Of a DNA stretch of 11,731 nucleotides, positions 6,407-11,731 are shown one piece after another. The notes beneath the pieces were generated by a model. It ran no database searches and had not been told where the DNA came from. It worked only from the letters and a program-made list of their open reading frames with translations. The DNA comes from JBEIFW01 sp044370695 (GTDB lineage Bacteria; Actinomycetota; Acidimicrobiia; Acidimicrobiales; Ilumatobacteraceae). The DNA is taken from the NCBI GenBank assembly GCA_044370695.1, contig JBILVB010000122.1:1-11731 (forward strand), written 5' to 3'. The position numbers and the translations under genes were made by a program. The stretch's first letter is position 1, and every line of letters starts with the position of its first letter.

Positions 6407-7657
6407 GTGGCCCTGATCGTCCAGAAGTACGGCGGCACCTCGGTAGCCGACGCCGATCGCATGCGCAGCGTGGCCGAGCACGTCGCGTTCACCCGGCGCC
6501 AGGGCCACGACGTCGTGGTCGTGGTGTCGGCCATGGGGAAGACCACCGACAACCTCATCGCCCTGGCGAACGACGTGTCGCGGACCCAGCCCGGCCGGGA
6601 GCTCGACATGCTGCTCACCACCGGCGAACGGATCTCGATGGCGCTGCTGTGCATGGCGCTCGCCGATCTCGGGGTCCCGGCGCGCAGCTTCACCGGGAGC
6701 CAGGTCGGCATCATCACCGACACGGTCCACACCAAGGCCAAGATCGTCGAGATCACCGGGGACCGTGCTCGCAGCGCACTCGCCGCCGGTGAGGTCGTCG
6801 TCGTCGCCGGCTTCCAAGGCGTGTCCACCGAGCGGGAGATCACCACCCTCGGCCGGGGCGGTTCGGACACCACCGCCGTCGCCCTGGCAGCAGCGCTCGG
6901 CGCCGACGCCTGCGAGATCTACACCGACGTCACCGGCGTGTTCTCCGCCGACCCGCGCATCTGCCCGCAGGCCCGCAAGCTGCCCCGTATCTCGATCGAC
7001 GAGATGCTCGAGATGGCCGCCAGCGGCGGCAAGGTACTCGCCCTGCGGTCCGTCGAGTTCGCCCACAACCACAGCGTCCCGTTGCACGTGCGGTCCAGCT
7101 TCACCTGGGAACCCGGCACGTGGGTCACCGCCGAGGAGTCGACCATGGAACAGCCCGTCATCTCCGCCGTCACCCACGACGTGAGCGAGGCCAAGGTCAC
7201 GGTCCTCAACGTGCCCGATCGACCGGGCATCTCCGCTGCGCTGTTCGAGCCGCTGGCCGAAGCCAACGTCAACGTGGACATGATCGTGCAGAACACCTCC
7301 AAGCAGGGCACGACCGACATCAGCTTCACGCTCCCCAAGGTCGACCTCCCCAAGGCGGATCCGATCGTGGCCCGGGTCGCGGCCGAGGTCGGCGCCGCCG
7401 GCGTCACCCAGGATCCCGACATCGCCAAGGTGTCGGTGATCGGCGCTGGCATGAAGTCGAGCCCGGGCATCGCCGCCAAGATGTTCCGCACGCTCGCCGA
7501 CAACGGGATCAACATCGAGATGATCTCCACCTCGACCATCCGGGTCTCCGTCGTGGTCCCCTCGGGCAAGGTCACCGAGGCCGTCCGCTCGCTGCACACC
7601 GCGTTCGGCCTCGACTCCGGCCAGGACTACACCGCCCCGCTGCCCGAGCGGAAGTAG
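6407..7657 (+). CDS. lysC: Aspartokinase, catalytic alpha chain with two ACT domains
   Basis: This enzyme phosphorylates L-aspartate with ATP, the first step toward lysine/diaminopimelate, threonine and methionine. The 416-residue length and layout match actinobacterial aspartokinases. The kinase domain (1 to about 235) has VQKYGGTSVAD at 5-15, LLTTGERISMALL at 69-81, and the ATP-site segment TTLGRGGSDTTAVALAAALG followed by IYTDVTGVFSADPR. The C-terminal regulatory part has two ACT-type domains at about 263-335 and 343-410, including GTTDISFTLPK (301-311) and the characteristic SVIGAGMKSSPGIAAKMF (343-360). In relatives these ACT domains mediate lysine/threonine feedback inhibition. The GTG start is chosen because the family N-terminus begins right there (ALIVQKYGG) and a -10-like hexamer sits 9 nt upstream. 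The gene is followed 58 bp later by asd, the next pathway enzyme. An internal start for a beta chain lies at 7145. Confidence 0.97.
   Translation: MALIVQKYGGTSVADADRMRSVAEHVAFTRRQGHDVVVVVSAMGKTTDNLIALANDVSRTQPGRELDMLLTTGERISMALLCMALADLGVPARSFTGSQVGIITDTVHTKAKIVEITGDRARSALAAGEVVVVAGFQGVSTEREITTLGRGGSDTTAVALAAALGADACEIYTDVTGVFSADPRICPQARKLPRISIDEMLEMAASGGKVLALRSVEFAHNHSVPLHVRSSFTWEPGTWVTAEESTMEQPVISAVTHDVSEAKVTVLNVPDRPGISAALFEPLAEANVNVDMIVQNTSKQGTTDISFTLPKVDLPKADPIVARVAAEVGAAGVTQDPDIAKVSVIGAGMKSSPGIAAKMFRTLADNGINIEMISTSTIRVSVVVPSGKVTEAVRSLHTAFGLDSGQDYTAPLPERK
7133..7138 (+). promoter_or_regulatory. Internal Shine-Dalgarno GAGGAG within lysC
   Basis: GAGGAG is placed 6 nt before an in-frame ATG at 7145, in the middle of lysC. 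The lysC start itself shows no such site, so this one is unlikely to be incidental and supports separate translation of the regulatory half. Confidence 0.6.
7145..7657 (+). CDS. lysC: Probable aspartokinase beta subunit from an internal start in lysC
   Basis: Starting at Met247 of the full chain, this in-frame product would be 170 residues: both ACT domains and no kinase domain. Its N-terminus MEQPVISAVTHDVSEAKVTV resembles the known beta subunit of Corynebacterium glutamicum LysC, which starts at the equivalent Met and forms an alpha2beta2 complex with the full-length chain. A strong Shine-Dalgarno GAGGAG lies 6 nt upstream of the ATG. In that family the beta subunit helps bind the feedback effectors threonine and lysine. 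The site and start are seen directly; that it is used in this organism is inferred from the relatives. Confidence 0.65.
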   Translation: MEQPVISAVTHDVSEAKVTVLNVPDRPGISAALFEPLAEANVNVDMIVQNTSKQGTTDISFTLPKVDLPKADPIVARVAAEVGAAGVTQDPDIAKVSVIGAGMKSSPGIAAKMFRTLADNGINIEMISTSTIRVSVVVPSGKVTEAVRSLHTAFGLDSGQDYTAPLPERK

Positions 7658-7700
7658 CACTCAGCCGGAAACGACCGGGCACCCGACCGGGGGTGTTCGG

Positions 7701-7706
7701 TAGCCT
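7701..7706 (+). promoter_or_regulatory. Candidate -10 element TAGCCT for asd (leaderless start)
   Basis: TAGCCT ends 9 nt before the ATG at 7716, the same spacing as TAGCAT before lysC. No Shine-Dalgarno is present. A promoter here would let asd be expressed independently of lysC, though read-through from lysC is also possible. Upstream, CACCC and GGGTG form a small inverted repeat (about 7680-7695) too weak to call a terminator. Confidence 0.5.
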
Positions 7707-7715
7707 TTCGCCCTT

Positions 7716-8741
7716 ATGCGCGTCGGGATCGTCGGAGCAACGGGTCAAGTCGGCGGGGTCATGCGAGCCATCCTCGCCGAGCGGAAGTTCCCCGTATCGC
7801 AGCTGCGGTACTTCGCCTCGGCCCGCTCGGCCGGCTCGACGTTGCCCTGGGGCGACGGCGAGATCGTCGTCGAGGACGCGACCACGGCGGACCCGACCGG
7901 TCTGGACATCGCGCTGTTCTCCGCCGGGGCCTCGAGCTCCAAAGAGCTCGCCCCACGTTTCGCGGCGGCGGGCGTCACCGTCATCGACAACTCCTCGGCC
8001 TGGCGCATGGACCCCGAGGTGCCGCTGGTCGTCAGCGAGGTCAACGGCCACCTGGTCCTCGACGCACCGAAGGGCATCATCGCCAACCCGAACTGCACGA
8101 CCATGGCGGCCATGCCGGTGCTCAAGCCGCTCCACGACGAGGCCGGCCTGGTGTCGCTCGTCGCGGCGAGTTACCAGGCGGTGTCCGGTGGCGGCCTCGC
8201 CGGCGTGCGCGAGCTCGACGAGCAGGCCCGCAAGGTGATCGATGGCGCCGCAGCGCTCACCTACGACGGCGACGCCGTCGAGTTCCCGACGCCCACGAAG
8301 TTCGTGAAGCCGATCGCGTTCAACGTGCTCCCGTACGCCGGCAAGCTCGTCGACGACGGCCGGTTCGAGACCGACGAGGAGCAGAAGCTCCGCAACGAGA
8401 GCCGCAAGATCCTCGGCATCCCCGGGCTCAAGGTGTCCGGGACGTGTGTGCGCGTCCCGGTGTTCACCGGACATTCCCTGTCCCTGAACGCCGCGTTCGA
8501 GCGACCGATCTCGGTCGAACGCGCCCTCGAACTGCTGCGGGCGGCGCCGGGCGTCGTGGTGTCCGACGTCCCGACCCCGCTCGAGGCTGCGGGCAAGGAT
8601 CCGAGCTACGTCGGGCGCATCCGCGTCGACGAGACGGTCCCCCACGGGCTCGCCCTGTTCGTGTCGAACGACAACCTGCGCAAGGGTGCCGCCCTCAACG
8701 CCGTGCAGATCGCCGAGGAACTGCTCGCCCGCCGGGCGTGA
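7716..8741 (+). CDS. asd: Aspartate-semialdehyde dehydrogenase
   Basis: This enzyme reduces L-aspartyl phosphate, the product of aspartokinase, to L-aspartate 4-semialdehyde with NADPH. The 341-residue length is typical. The N-terminal Rossmann domain starts with VGIVGATGQVGGVM (3-16); the FASARSAGS segment (33-41) is the usual NADP-phosphate region. The catalytic Cys127 sits in ANPNCTT, after VIDNSSAWRMDPEVPLVVSEVN. The substrate-binding Arg246 and catalytic His253 lie in VRVPVFTGHS. The C-terminal NDNLRKGAALNAVQIAEEL is also diagnostic. All catalytic residues are intact. Placement directly after lysC is the classic actinobacterial order. The ATG at 7716 begins exactly at the conserved N-terminus and follows a -10-like TAGCCT by 9 nt. 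The stop converges on the mazG-like gene with only 9 bp between. Confidence 0.97.
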   Translation: MRVGIVGATGQVGGVMRAILAERKFPVSQLRYFASARSAGSTLPWGDGEIVVEDATTADPTGLDIALFSAGASSSKELAPRFAAAGVTVIDNSSAWRMDPEVPLVVSEVNGHLVLDAPKGIIANPNCTTMAAMPVLKPLHDEAGLVSLVAASYQAVSGGGLAGVRELDEQARKVIDGAAALTYDGDAVEFPTPTKFVKPIAFNVLPYAGKLVDDGRFETDEEQKLRNESRKILGIPGLKVSGTCVRVPVFTGHSLSLNAAFERPISVERALELLRAAPGVVVSDVPTPLEAAGKDPSYVGRIRVDETVPHGLALFVSNDNLRKGAALNAVQIAEELLARRA

Positions 8742-8755
8742 ATCGATCGATCACG
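8737..8755. repeat. Short inverted repeat spanning the two convergent stop codons
   Basis: CGTGA (8737-8741) and TCACG (8751-8755) form 5-bp arms around a 9-nt ATCGATCGA centre. Each arm contains the stop codon of one of the converging genes (asd and the MazG-like gene). The arms are too short and lack a T-run, so a bidirectional terminator is only a possibility. Confidence 0.25.
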
Positions 8756-9032
8756 GGCAGCGGCACGGCAACGCCGCACACCGGGGGCACCCGGCGGCGT
8801 ACCGGCCGACCGCTTCGTCGAGCGAGAGACCGAGCTGGTTGGCCAGCGAGGCCACCCAGGCGAGCACGTCACCGAGTTCGGCCATCTGTTGCTCCCGGGT
8901 GCCCTTTCGGACCGCCTGGGCCAACTCGCCGACCTCCTCGCAGATCCATGCCACGGTCGAGGGCACCCCGCGCACCCGGTCCCGGGTGCCGTAGGTACGT
9001 TCCATCAGGTCCTGGAAGCCGCCGAATTCCAC
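8751..9032 (-). CDS. MazG-like nucleotide pyrophosphohydrolase with C-terminal cysteine knuckle
   Basis: This short protein (93 residues from the GTG at 9032) matches the MazG-type all-alpha NTP pyrophosphohydrolase family, which cleaves (d)NTPs to the monophosphate plus pyrophosphate and removes abnormal nucleotides. The metal-binding signature EExxE...ExxD is seen as EEVGE (32-36) and ELGD (52-55), preceded by FQDLMERTYGTRDRVRGVPS. Four Cys at 82, 85, 90 and 92 (CPRC, then PCRC) end the chain and probably bind zinc; small archaeal and bacterial MazG-like proteins share such a tail. I chose the GTG at 9032 because it gives the usual family N-terminus (xEFxxFQDLM) and lies 8 nt after a -10-like TACCGT on this strand. 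A GTG at 9053 would add seven residues. It is divergent from ung and convergent with asd. Confidence 0.88.
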   Translation of the reverse strand: MEFGGFQDLMERTYGTRDRVRGVPSTVAWICEEVGELAQAVRKGTREQQMAELGDVLAWVASLANQLGLSLDEAVGRYAAGCPRCAALPCRCP

Positions 9033-9040
9033 GAGCCCGG

Positions 9041-9050
9041 ACGGTACCGT
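9041..9050. promoter_or_regulatory. Palindromic candidate bidirectional -10 element ACGGTACCGT
   Basis: The 10-bp perfect palindrome contains TACCGT on each strand (9045-9050 on plus, 9046-9041 on minus), overlapping at the central TA. The plus-strand copy ends 7 nt before the GTG at 9058 (ung). The minus-strand copy ends 8 nt before the GTG at 9032 (MazG-like). Both hexamers fit TANNNT, so one site could serve two divergent leaderless genes. The palindrome could instead be a repressor operator. Confidence 0.5.
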
Positions 9051-9057
9051 CACCGTG

Positions 9058-9732
9058 GTGGCGACCGACTGGAACCCGTTGCTGCGGGGCGAGTTCGACA
9101 AGCCGTACTGGGCCGAACTGCAGGCCTTCGTGCGCGCCGAGCGCGAGCGGGGCACGGTGTACCCGCCGCACGCCGAGGTGTTCGCCGCCCTCCACCTGAC
9201 CGCCTACGCCGACACCAAGGTGCTCGTCCTGGGTCAGGACCCGTACCACGGACCCCGACAGGCCCATGGGCTCTGCTTCTCGGTGCGGCCCGGAGTGAAC
9301 GTCCCTCCGTCGCTCGCGAACGTGTTCCAGGAACTGCACGATGACCTCGGCGTACCGGTACCCGCCCACGGCCACCTCGAGCCCTGGGCCCGCCAGGGGG
9401 TGCTCTTGTTGAACGCGACGCTCACCGTGCGCGCCGGCCATGCCGGTTCCCACCAGGGCCAGGGGTGGGAGACCTTCACCGACGCCGTGATCCGCGCCGT
9501 GAACGACAAGCCCGAGCGCGTCGTGTTCGTGCTGTGGGGAAGCTACGCCCGCCGGAAGAAGGCCCTCGTCGACCTCGGTCGCCACGTCGTCGTGGAGTCC
9601 GCCCATCCGTCCCCGCTGTCGGCCCGCAACGGGTTCTTCGGCTCCCGCCCGTTCTCCCGGGTCAACGCGGCCCTGAAGGAGGCCGGACGGACCCCGATCG
9701 ACTGGTCCTTGCCGCCCGCGCCGACCCTCTGA
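9058..9732 (+). CDS. ung: Uracil-DNA glycosylase, family 1
   Basis: This enzyme removes uracil from DNA, starting base-excision repair after cytosine deamination or dUMP misincorporation. It is 224 residues from the GTG at 9058, or 225 from the adjacent GTG at 9055, the usual Ung length. Numbering from 9055, the water-activating motif GQDPYHGPRQAHGLCFSV has Asp62. A PPSLANVFQEL segment follows, then LLLNATLTV with uracil-contacting Asn120, then VFVLWGSYARRKK. The leucine-loop motif HPSPLSA carries catalytic His184. All are intact. I prefer 9058 because it lies 7 nt after TACCGT, whereas 9055 leaves only 4 nt; the choice changes one residue. The gene is divergent from the MazG-like pyrophosphohydrolase, and both proteins act against non-canonical nucleotides. 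It is followed after 67 bp by the transpeptidase gene on the same strand. Confidence 0.96.
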   Translation: MATDWNPLLRGEFDKPYWAELQAFVRAERERGTVYPPHAEVFAALHLTAYADTKVLVLGQDPYHGPRQAHGLCFSVRPGVNVPPSLANVFQELHDDLGVPVPAHGHLEPWARQGVLLLNATLTVRAGHAGSHQGQGWETFTDAVIRAVNDKPERVVFVLWGSYARRKKALVDLGRHVVVESAHPSPLSARNGFFGSRPFSRVNAALKEAGRTPIDWSLPPAPTL

Positions 9733-9736
9733 CGGC

Positions 9737-9742
9737 TAGCGT
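9737..9742 (+). promoter_or_regulatory. Candidate -10 element TAGCGT upstream of the L,D-transpeptidase gene
   Basis: TAGCGT has the same TAGCNT form as the lysC and asd elements. It lies 57 nt before the GTG start, so the mRNA would carry a roughly 50-nt leader, and a clear Shine-Dalgarno sequence is present downstream, unlike at the leaderless genes. No convincing -35 is seen. Confidence 0.4.
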
Positions 9743-9757
9743 TCGGACCGGACGGAG

Positions 9758-9774
9758 CCGGGCTCGGCGCCCGG
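9758..9774 (+). other. GC hairpin in the leader of the transpeptidase gene
   Basis: CCGGGC (9758-9763) and GCCCGG (9769-9774) form a 6-bp stem with a 5-nt loop TCGGC. It lies between the candidate -10 and the Shine-Dalgarno sequence, so it would be in the 5' leader. With no T-run it is a poor terminator for ung. Confidence 0.3.
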
Positions 9775-9785
9775 CCGCGCTCGTA

Positions 9786-9791
9786 GGGAGG
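9786..9791 (+). promoter_or_regulatory. Shine-Dalgarno GGGAGG deciding the transpeptidase start
   Basis: GGGAGG lies 8 nt before the GTG at 9800. It supports that GTG, from which a complete signal peptide is read. Confidence 0.65.
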
Positions 9792-9799
9792 TCGACGAG

Positions 9800-11701
9800 G
9801 TGGCACGGGGGAAGATCGGGGCGCTCCTGCTCGGCGGACTGTTCGGGGCTGCAGCGCTCCCGCTCGTGGTCGCGGCGCCCGCTTCGGCTGCGCCGGCTAC
9901 CTCGGCGTACGCGCCGGTGACACCGACCCGGCTCGTCGACACCCGGACCGGGCTCGGCGGCACCCGGCCTTCGGCCGGCGGCTCGCTGGTGGTGCCCGTC
10001 GCCGGTCGAGCGAACGTCCCCGCCGACGCGACCGCCGTCGTCGTGAACGTGACGGCGACCGAGACCGGGGGCCCCGGGTTCGTGGTCGCCTACCCCAACG
10101 GGGTGCCGCGCCCGTTGGCGTCGAACCTGAACCCCGAGCGACCGGGACAGACGATCGCCAGTCTCGCAACGGTCCCCGTCGGCGCCGACGGTGCGATCGT
10201 GCTCGCCACCAGCGCGCCGACCGACCTCGTCGTCGACGTCCTCGGTGCCTACCGGCCGGCGGCATCGGCAACGACCGGTCGGTTCGTCGCGCTCGGGCCG
10301 AGCCGGGTCCTCGACACCCGGGAGGGCCCCGGCCCGTTCGGTCGGACCGAACAGCGGCGCCTCGCCTTCCCCGGCGTGCCCGCCGACGCCACGGCGGTCG
10401 TCGTCAACCTCACCATCACCGGCGATGCGGCACAGCCGGGATTCTGGACGGCGTGGGCGGCCGGCGCAGCCCGACCCGGGACGTCGAACGTGAACGTCAG
10501 TACCGTGGGCCAGACCGTGCCCAACCAGGCGATCGTCCCGCTCGGGGCGGGCAGCATCGACGTGTTCAGCCAGTCGGGTGGCCATCTCGTCGTCGACGTC
10601 TTCGGATACTTCACCGGCCCGAGCGCCCCGCCTGCCGCCGACGGGCTCTTCGTCCCGGTCACCCCGACCCGCCTGCTCGACACCCGCGAGCCGTCCAACC
10701 CACTCGGCCCCGCCGTGAAGCCCCTGCCCGGCTGGGGGGTCGAGGTGGCGACGAACGCGGCGACCGGGGGCCCCGTCGCCGCAGTGGTGGGCACCACCAC
10801 TGCGGTGCACGGCACGCGCCCGGGCTTCGTCACGGCCTGGCCGGCCGGCCAACCGCGACCGCTGGCCTCCAACCTCAACCTCGTCAAGAGCCAGGTCGTC
10901 GCCAACCACACGATCGTGCCTGCCGGCGAACGAGGCATCGCCCTGCTCACCTCCGGCGGCGCCCATCTGCTGTTCGATCTCGTCGGGTGGTACACGGGCG
11001 CGCCGCACGCGTCGGAAGCTGCCCTCGTCAACCCACCCGACGGCTCCGGTATGCCGCCGCTGCCGCTGACGATCGACCACGGCCACCCGCTCGGGGTGGG
11101 CGACGACGGACCGGCGGTCGCCGCCGTCCAGACCCGGCTCGAAGCCCTCGGGTTCTGGCTCGACGGCGCCGACGGGGAATTCGGCTACAACACCAGCCAG
11201 GCGGTGATGGCGTTCCAGAAGTGGGCCGGTCTTCCCCGGACCACCTCGGTCGACGTGGACACCTGGGAGGCGTTGCGGACCGCCACAAGGCCGACCGCCC
11301 GCTCGACGTCCGGTGACCTCGTCGAGGTCGACAAGTCCCGACAGCTGCTGTTCGTCGTTCGCAACGGGCAGGTGGTCCACACGATCAACGTCTCGACCGG
11401 GAGCGAGATCCCGTACGTGGAGGTGGACCGCGTGAACGGCGGCATCACGAGCGGTGACTCGATCACCCGAGAGGGCCGCTTCCGGGTCTACCGCGAGTAC
11501 TCCGACGGCTGGGAGTACGGGCAGCTCGGCGAGTTGTACCGGCCCAAGTACTTCGACGGCGGCATCGCCGTGCACGGCTCGAACGACGTTCCCGCCTACC
11601 CAGCCTCGCACGGGTGCGTGCGGGTCTCGAATCCGTTCATGGACTTCGCGTGGGCCACCAACCTGCTCCCGCTGCGCAGTGCGGTGTGGGTGTACCGCTG
11701 A
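9800..11701 (+). CDS. Secreted L,D-transpeptidase (YkuD) with three N-terminal repeats and a peptidoglycan-binding domain
   Basis: This 633-residue protein has, in order: a signal peptide (1 to about 30: Arg/Lys start, Leu/Ala/Gly core, APASA before AP); three related repeats of about 115 residues (38-151, 162-272, 285-400); a type-1 peptidoglycan-binding domain (about 431-492, LGVGDDGPAVAAVQTRLEAL and AVMAFQKWAGL); and a YkuD L,D-transpeptidase domain (507-632). The catalytic motif is HGSNDVPAYPASHGCVRVS with His592 and Cys606. Such enzymes form 3-3 cross-links between diaminopimelate residues, or attach proteins to peptidoglycan, outside the membrane. The repeats (TPTRLVDTR, VVVNVTAT, GFVTAWPAG, RPLASNLN, VVDVFGYFTG) are of a kind common in secreted actinobacterial proteins, mostly Acidimicrobiia (from memory); their function is unknown and may be wall or surface binding. 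Domains are complete and the catalytic Cys is present. The GTG start has a good Shine-Dalgarno sequence. Confidence 0.92.
   Translation: MARGKIGALLLGGLFGAAALPLVVAAPASAAPATSAYAPVTPTRLVDTRTGLGGTRPSAGGSLVVPVAGRANVPADATAVVVNVTATETGGPGFVVAYPNGVPRPLASNLNPERPGQTIASLATVPVGADGAIVLATSAPTDLVVDVLGAYRPAASATTGRFVALGPSRVLDTREGPGPFGRTEQRRLAFPGVPADATAVVVNLTITGDAAQPGFWTAWAAGAARPGTSNVNVSTVGQTVPNQAIVPLGAGSIDVFSQSGGHLVVDVFGYFTGPSAPPAADGLFVPVTPTRLLDTREPSNPLGPAVKPLPGWGVEVATNAATGGPVAAVVGTTTAVHGTRPGFVTAWPAGQPRPLASNLNLVKSQVVANHTIVPAGERGIALLTSGGAHLLFDLVGWYTGAPHASEAALVNPPDGSGMPPLPLTIDHGHPLGVGDDGPAVAAVQTRLEALGFWLDGADGEFGYNTSQAVMAFQKWAGLPRTTSVDVDTWEALRTATRPTARSTSGDLVEVDKSRQLLFVVRNGQVVHTINVSTGSEIPYVEVDRVNGGITSGDSITREGRFRVYREYSDGWEYGQLGELYRPKYFDGGIAVHGSNDVPAYPASHGCVRVSNPFMDFAWATNLLPLRSAVWVYR
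9911..10252 (+). repeat. Secreted-protein repeat 1 (residues 38-151)
   Basis: Starts APVTPTRLVDTRTGLGG and continues through ATAVVVNVTATETGGPGFVV, RPLASNLN and LVVDVLGAYRP. It shares these anchor motifs with repeats 2 and 3, so it is a protein-level repeat. The copies are diverged, with no long identical DNA between them. Confidence 0.8.
10283..10615 (+). repeat. Secreted-protein repeat 2 (residues 162-272)
   Basis: Same anchors in the same order: FVALGPSRVLDTREG, DATAVVVNLTITG, GFWTAWAAG, TSNVNVSTVGQTVPNQAIVP and HLVVDVFGYFTG. The TPTR of the other copies is replaced by GPSR. Confidence 0.8.
10652..10999 (+). repeat. Secreted-protein repeat 3 (residues 285-400)
   Basis: Anchors are VPVTPTRLLDTREPSNP, GFVTAWPAGQPRPLASNLN, VVANHTIVPAGERG and HLLFDLVGWYTG. 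The central VVVNVTAT strand is replaced by VAAVVGTTTAV, whose DNA forms the long inverted repeat listed separately. Confidence 0.8.
10777..10807. repeat. 12-bp perfect inverted repeat with 3-nt loop inside the transpeptidase gene
   Basis: CCGCAGTGGTGG (10779-10790) and CCACCACTGCGG (10794-10805) are exact reverse complements around the loop GCA. As RNA the stem extends by one G-U and one C-G pair to 14 bp (10777-10807). It encodes AAVVGTTTAV within repeat 3. Confidence 0.75.
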
Positions 11702-11731
11702 CGTGGCCCTGCGGTGGGCCCGGACCGACCG

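Noticed and set aside
3796..6792. Very long open frame on the plus strand (about 1000 codons) across the photolyase gene, the convergent CoA-transferase and part of lysC
   Set aside because: Its translation is Arg/Pro-rich low-complexity sequence with no family motifs, typical of an off-frame in high-GC DNA. The real genes in other frames show intact catalytic motifs.
7933..7950. 7-bp inverted repeat CGAGCTC / GAGCTCG inside asd
   Set aside because: Short, in conserved coding sequence, and expected by chance in an 11.7-kb GC-rich window.
9662..11611. Long open frame on the minus strand opposite the L,D-transpeptidase gene
   Set aside because: It is a mirror of a confident secreted-enzyme gene; the product is Arg/Gly/Asp-rich with no domain.
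11702..11731. Possible terminator after the transpeptidase gene
   Set aside because: Only 30 bases remain, with no stable stem followed by a T-run.

Overview
The window is very GC-rich, almost fully coding chromosomal DNA from an actinobacterium. The gene style fits the Acidimicrobiia: high-GC codons, GTG starts, promoters hugging start codons, and a secreted protein carrying repeats of the 'VTPTRLVDTR' type. The lineage is inferred from these features; no rRNA or other marker gene is present. I see no tRNA, rRNA, CRISPR, insertion sequence or phage gene.

Bases 1-5089 (+ strand) hold five genes, each overlapping the next by 4-38 bp, so they look like one translationally coupled operon cut at the left edge. 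In order they are: the C-terminal part of a peroxiredoxin-like (AhpC/TSA-type) protein; an alpha/beta-hydrolase-fold protein whose nucleophile elbow has Gly where the catalytic Ser should be; a compact PEP-synthase / rifampicin-phosphotransferase-like protein; an SDR oxidoreductase; and a photolyase/cryptochrome homologue. The last appears circularly permuted (FAD domain first, alpha/beta domain last) and has four Cys placed like the Fe-S ligands of FeS-type bacterial photolyases. I do not recognise this set as a described pathway. It is the best candidate here for an undescribed system, perhaps a flavin- or light-linked redox/phosphotransfer pathway.

Bases 5113-6333 (- strand) encode a class III (CaiB/BaiF) CoA-transferase. 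It converges on the operon and diverges from lysC.

Bases 6407-8741 (+) are the aspartate-pathway pair lysC (aspartokinase, with a probable internal start for a separate regulatory beta subunit) and asd (aspartate-semialdehyde dehydrogenase). Together they make aspartate semialdehyde, the precursor of lysine/diaminopimelate, threonine and methionine. Both have a TAGCNT hexamer exactly 9 nt before the start codon, which suggests leaderless mRNAs.

Bases 8751-9732 hold a MazG-like nucleotide pyrophosphohydrolase (-) and uracil-DNA glycosylase ung (+). They diverge from a 10-bp palindrome that puts a -10-like hexamer on each strand. Both families limit or repair abnormal nucleotides in DNA.

Bases 9800-11701 (+) encode a secreted 633-residue protein: signal peptide, three about 115-residue repeats, a peptidoglycan-binding domain and a YkuD L,D-transpeptidase domain, probably a cell-wall cross-linking enzyme. 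The last 30 bases hold nothing I can identify.
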